The position numbers and the translations under genes were made by a program. A stretch of DNA of 64,000 nt from Corynebacterium gottingense. Its GTDB lineage: Bacteria; Actinomycetota; Actinomycetes; Mycobacteriales; Mycobacteriaceae. The DNA lies in NCBI RefSeq assembly GCF_003693265.1, contig NZ_RDRE01000011.1, positions 1 to 64,000 of the forward strand, given 5' to 3'. Below the pieces are notes generated by a model. The model did not search any database. It saw only the letters and a list, made by a program, of their open reading frames with translations, and was not told the DNA's origin. Shown here piece by piece: positions 62,209-64,000 of the stretch (positions are counted from its first letter, which is position 1; the number at the start of each line of letters is the position of its first letter).

Positions 62209-63041
62209 GCCGCAAACCGTTCGCCCTCGCCTTCGCCGGCGTCGTGATCCTGCTGGTCGCGGCGTCGTTCGTGCGCATCGCGCACACCCCCGCCGAGCCC
62301 GACTCGGACGCGCTCTCGCGCCGACTCACCGAGGTGGACGACACCGTCGGCGTCGACCCCGACTGGCTCGAGGCGGAGGTGGAAAGGATCGAGGCGGACA
62401 CGGACACGAGCATTGGCATCGTGCTTATCGACGACGATGACGCCGCCGTCACCGCAGGCGACGTCACCAGCCTCGCGGCGTGGTCCACGATCAAGGTGCC
62501 GGTCGCAATGGCCGCCACGGAACACTGCGACGCGAGCGAGGAAGTGCTGGACACCCTCATCACCTCCACGATCGAGGTCTCCGACAACGGGTCGGCGGAC
62601 CAGCTCTGGATGTGCCTGGCGGCCGCGGGCGGCGCGAAGAAGCTGGTCGCCGACGAGCTGGCCAAGGCGGGCGCGACGGCCACGCTCGAGGAGGCCTGGG
62701 GCACGAGCGAGTGGTCGCTGAACTCCCAGGCCCGCTACGCCCACTACCTCGCGGAACTTTCCGACCGGAAGCCCGACAACGCGGTCCTGGACAAGATGGT
62801 GCACGTGGATAAGTCGCAGTCCTGGGGCCTCGGCGCCCTGGGCATCCCGTTCAAGGGCGGGTGGAGCGACGACACCGACGGCTCCTGGCAGTCGCGGCAG
62901 CTGGGCTTCGGGCAGTTCGCCGACAAGCGCTACGGTGTCTCCATGGCCGCGATCAGCGAGGACGGCTCCTTCGAGGACACCACCGACGCGCTGGACGAGC
63001 TCGCCGAGGCACTCGCCAGCGTTAGCCCCGCTTCCGAGTAA
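62205..63041 (+). CDS. membrane-anchored beta-lactamase/transpeptidase-fold protein
   Basis: This 278-residue protein has an N-terminal signal anchor (residues ~7-27) and the serine-hydrolase motif set in order: SxxK in AAWSTIKVPVAM, SDN in EVSDNGSADQLW and KGG in FKGGWSDDTDG. This is a class A beta-lactamase or low-molecular-mass penicillin-binding fold. KGG in place of KTG and the short length leave it open whether it hydrolyses beta-lactams. It begins at GTG 62205, overlapping the App1-like stop, and its end overlaps the convergent TetR gene by 20 bases. Confidence 0.8.
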   Translation: MSRKPFALAFAGVVILLVAASFVRIAHTPAEPDSDALSRRLTEVDDTVGVDPDWLEAEVERIEADTDTSIGIVLIDDDDAAVTAGDVTSLAAWSTIKVPVAMAATEHCDASEEVLDTLITSTIEVSDNGSADQLWMCLAAAGGAKKLVADELAKAGATATLEEAWGTSEWSLNSQARYAHYLAELSDRKPDNAVLDKMVHVDKSQSWGLGALGIPFKGGWSDDTDGSWQSRQLGFGQFADKRYGVSMAAISEDGSFEDTTDALDELAEALASVSPASE

Positions 63042-63615
63042 GCAGCTGCCCCATCAGGTCGTGCACCCGGTCGACGCGCGCGGCGGTCACGCCGACGTCG
63101 ATCTCGTCGCGGTACGCGGTGACGAAGAGGTGCTGGGTGCCCGCCACGATGAACATCGCGGCGTCATCGATGACCTCGTCGGTGGCCTGGATGCCGCCGC
63201 GCTCCAGCGACTTCCACAGGTTCGCACGGATCGGCGGGAACATGAGCTCGCAGATCATCTGGTTGAGTTTGCCGTGCACGGGCGAGTCGATGAGGTGGCG
63301 GATCATGCACTCGTGCGGCTCGAGCACCTCGGCGAGCTTGTGCACCTGCGCGGAGTAGTCGGTGTCGCCGTCGAAGTTGTAGGCAAAGTCGCGGTACGCC
63401 GGCCCGAGGACCGCCTCGCCCGCGGCGATGACCACGCTATCGCGGTCCTGGAAGTGCTCGTAGAACACCTGGCGGCTCACCTGCGCCGCCTTCACGATGC
63501 CGGAGACGGAAAGGTCTTCCACCTTGTGGTCAGCCAGCAGCGCGATGGTGGCGGAGATCAACGCCTCGCGGGTGCGTACCGCGCGGGGGTCGGAGCTCGA
63601 TTCACGACGTGCCAT
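63022..63615 (-). CDS. TetR family transcriptional regulator
   Basis: This 197-residue protein has the helix-turn-helix TREALISATIALLADHKVEDLSVSGIVKAAQVSRQVFYEHFQDRDSVVIAA and a helical ligand-binding domain. AAGGAAGA lies upstream of ATG 63615. It follows a partial gene on the same strand 22 bases upstream, so the two are probably co-transcribed. Confidence 0.9.
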   Translation of the reverse strand: MARRESSSDPRAVRTREALISATIALLADHKVEDLSVSGIVKAAQVSRQVFYEHFQDRDSVVIAAGEAVLGPAYRDFAYNFDGDTDYSAQVHKLAEVLEPHECMIRHLIDSPVHGKLNQMICELMFPPIRANLWKSLERGGIQATDEVIDDAAMFIVAGTQHLFVTAYRDEIDVGVTAARVDRVHDLMGQLLTRKRG

Positions 63616-63637
63616 AACAATTCATCTTCCTTCGGAG

Positions 63638-64000
63638 CTAGCTGCCCACGATCGACGCGCGCAAGAGTCCAAGCACGCTATTGGCGCGCTTCGCCGCGTC
63701 TTCTGCCGAGTCCGCCTCGCGCACCGAGGCAACCAGGAGGCGGAAGGCGCCGGCGCGGAGGAAGTCCTCCACGCCTTCCAGCAGGCTCGGCTCGAGCTCG
63801 CCCTGGCGCTCCAGGATCGCGTCCACCACTCCGCGCAGCATCGGCTGCTCCGGGGTAGTAAAGAGCTTGAGGGTATAGGTGAGCGCCGGGCCGCCGACGA
63901 CGTTGAGCAGCAGGTCGCGCTCCTTGTACATGCCGGCCACGAGACCCTCGATGGCCTGTTCCGGGTCGCCGGTGCGCTCGTAGGTCTTCACGTATTCCTG
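63638..64000 (-). CDS. partial protein, TetR-like C-terminal region (tentative)
   Basis: The minus-strand frame runs open to the right edge of the window, giving 120 visible residues without the N-terminus. It is all-helical (DLLLNVVGGPALTYTLKLF; MLRGVVDAILERQ; EGVEDFLRAGAFRLLVASVREADSAEDAAKRANSVLGLL). This is consistent with the ligand-binding half of a TetR protein, but no diagnostic motif is visible. An internal GTG at 63991 is probably not the true start. Adjacent to a complete TetR gene. Confidence 0.55.
   Translation of the reverse strand, partial: QEYVKTYERTGDPEQAIEGLVAGMYKERDLLLNVVGGPALTYTLKLFTTPEQPMLRGVVDAILERQGELEPSLLEGVEDFLRAGAFRLLVASVREADSAEDAAKRANSVLGLLRASIVGS

Overview
The window is high-GC actinobacterial DNA and almost certainly comes from a Corynebacterium. 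Three things support this. A complete arabinogalactan assembly locus is present: galactan ABC exporter, GlfT1, GtrA-like protein, DprE1, DprE2, AftA and a single Emb arabinosyltransferase. Many genes are leaderless, with a TANNNT -10 box 6-8 bases before the start codon. The surface proteins also have corynebacterial-type architectures. Gene order from the quinone oxidoreductase (18.7 kb) to Emb (37.8 kb) follows Mycobacterium tuberculosis Rv3777-Rv3793 as I remember it, with local insertions.

Region 1 (1-1.2 kb) is an AT-richer accessory edge: the 3' end of an IS3-type transposase, a 5'-truncated remnant resembling a DUF6973 domain, and a small membrane protein. Region 2 (1.2-3.7 kb) is housekeeping: tRNA-Ser(CGA), a CsbD-like protein, TadA with its actinobacterial partner, and prephenate dehydrogenase. 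Region 3 (3.7-16.9 kb) is a cell-surface block: an LAETG sortase substrate, a 2544-residue protein with about 20 CnaB-like domains, and a protein with a Val/Asp-Asn solenoid-like repeat. The last of these lies between two identical tRNA-Arg(ACG) genes; tRNA-Ser(GCT) follows.

Region 4 (17-43.2 kb) holds a class V aminotransferase, tRNA-Ser(TGA) and the arabinogalactan locus. Into that locus are set a Fic protein gene, two unrecognised genes, an FtsX-type ABC exporter divergent from a two-component system, and, after emb, a cutinase-like esterase, an M13 peptidase and small genes. DprE1/DprE2 make decaprenyl-phosphoryl-arabinose, AftA and Emb use it to build arabinan, and GlfT1 with Wzm/Wzt starts and exports the galactan. 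Region 5 (43.3-64 kb) is mixed metabolism: a decayed acetyltransferase, a DUF222/HNH protein, a phytase-like esterase, an RNA ligase-like phosphodiesterase, an HrpB-like helicase, transporters, a broken TSUP transporter, a DUF885 protein, a ROK regulator, a gamma carbonic anhydrase, a CAP protein, a sirtuin, AMP nucleosidase, an App1-like phosphatase, a beta-lactamase-fold protein and TetR regulators.

The signals that gene annotation does not explain are two dispersed DNA motifs. One is the palindrome ACTTTT-N5-AAAAGT, with seven exact copies. The other is the 11-mer GCTTATCGACG, with 14 exact copies plus GCTTCTCGACG variants. Both occur inside unrelated genes and between genes on both strands.
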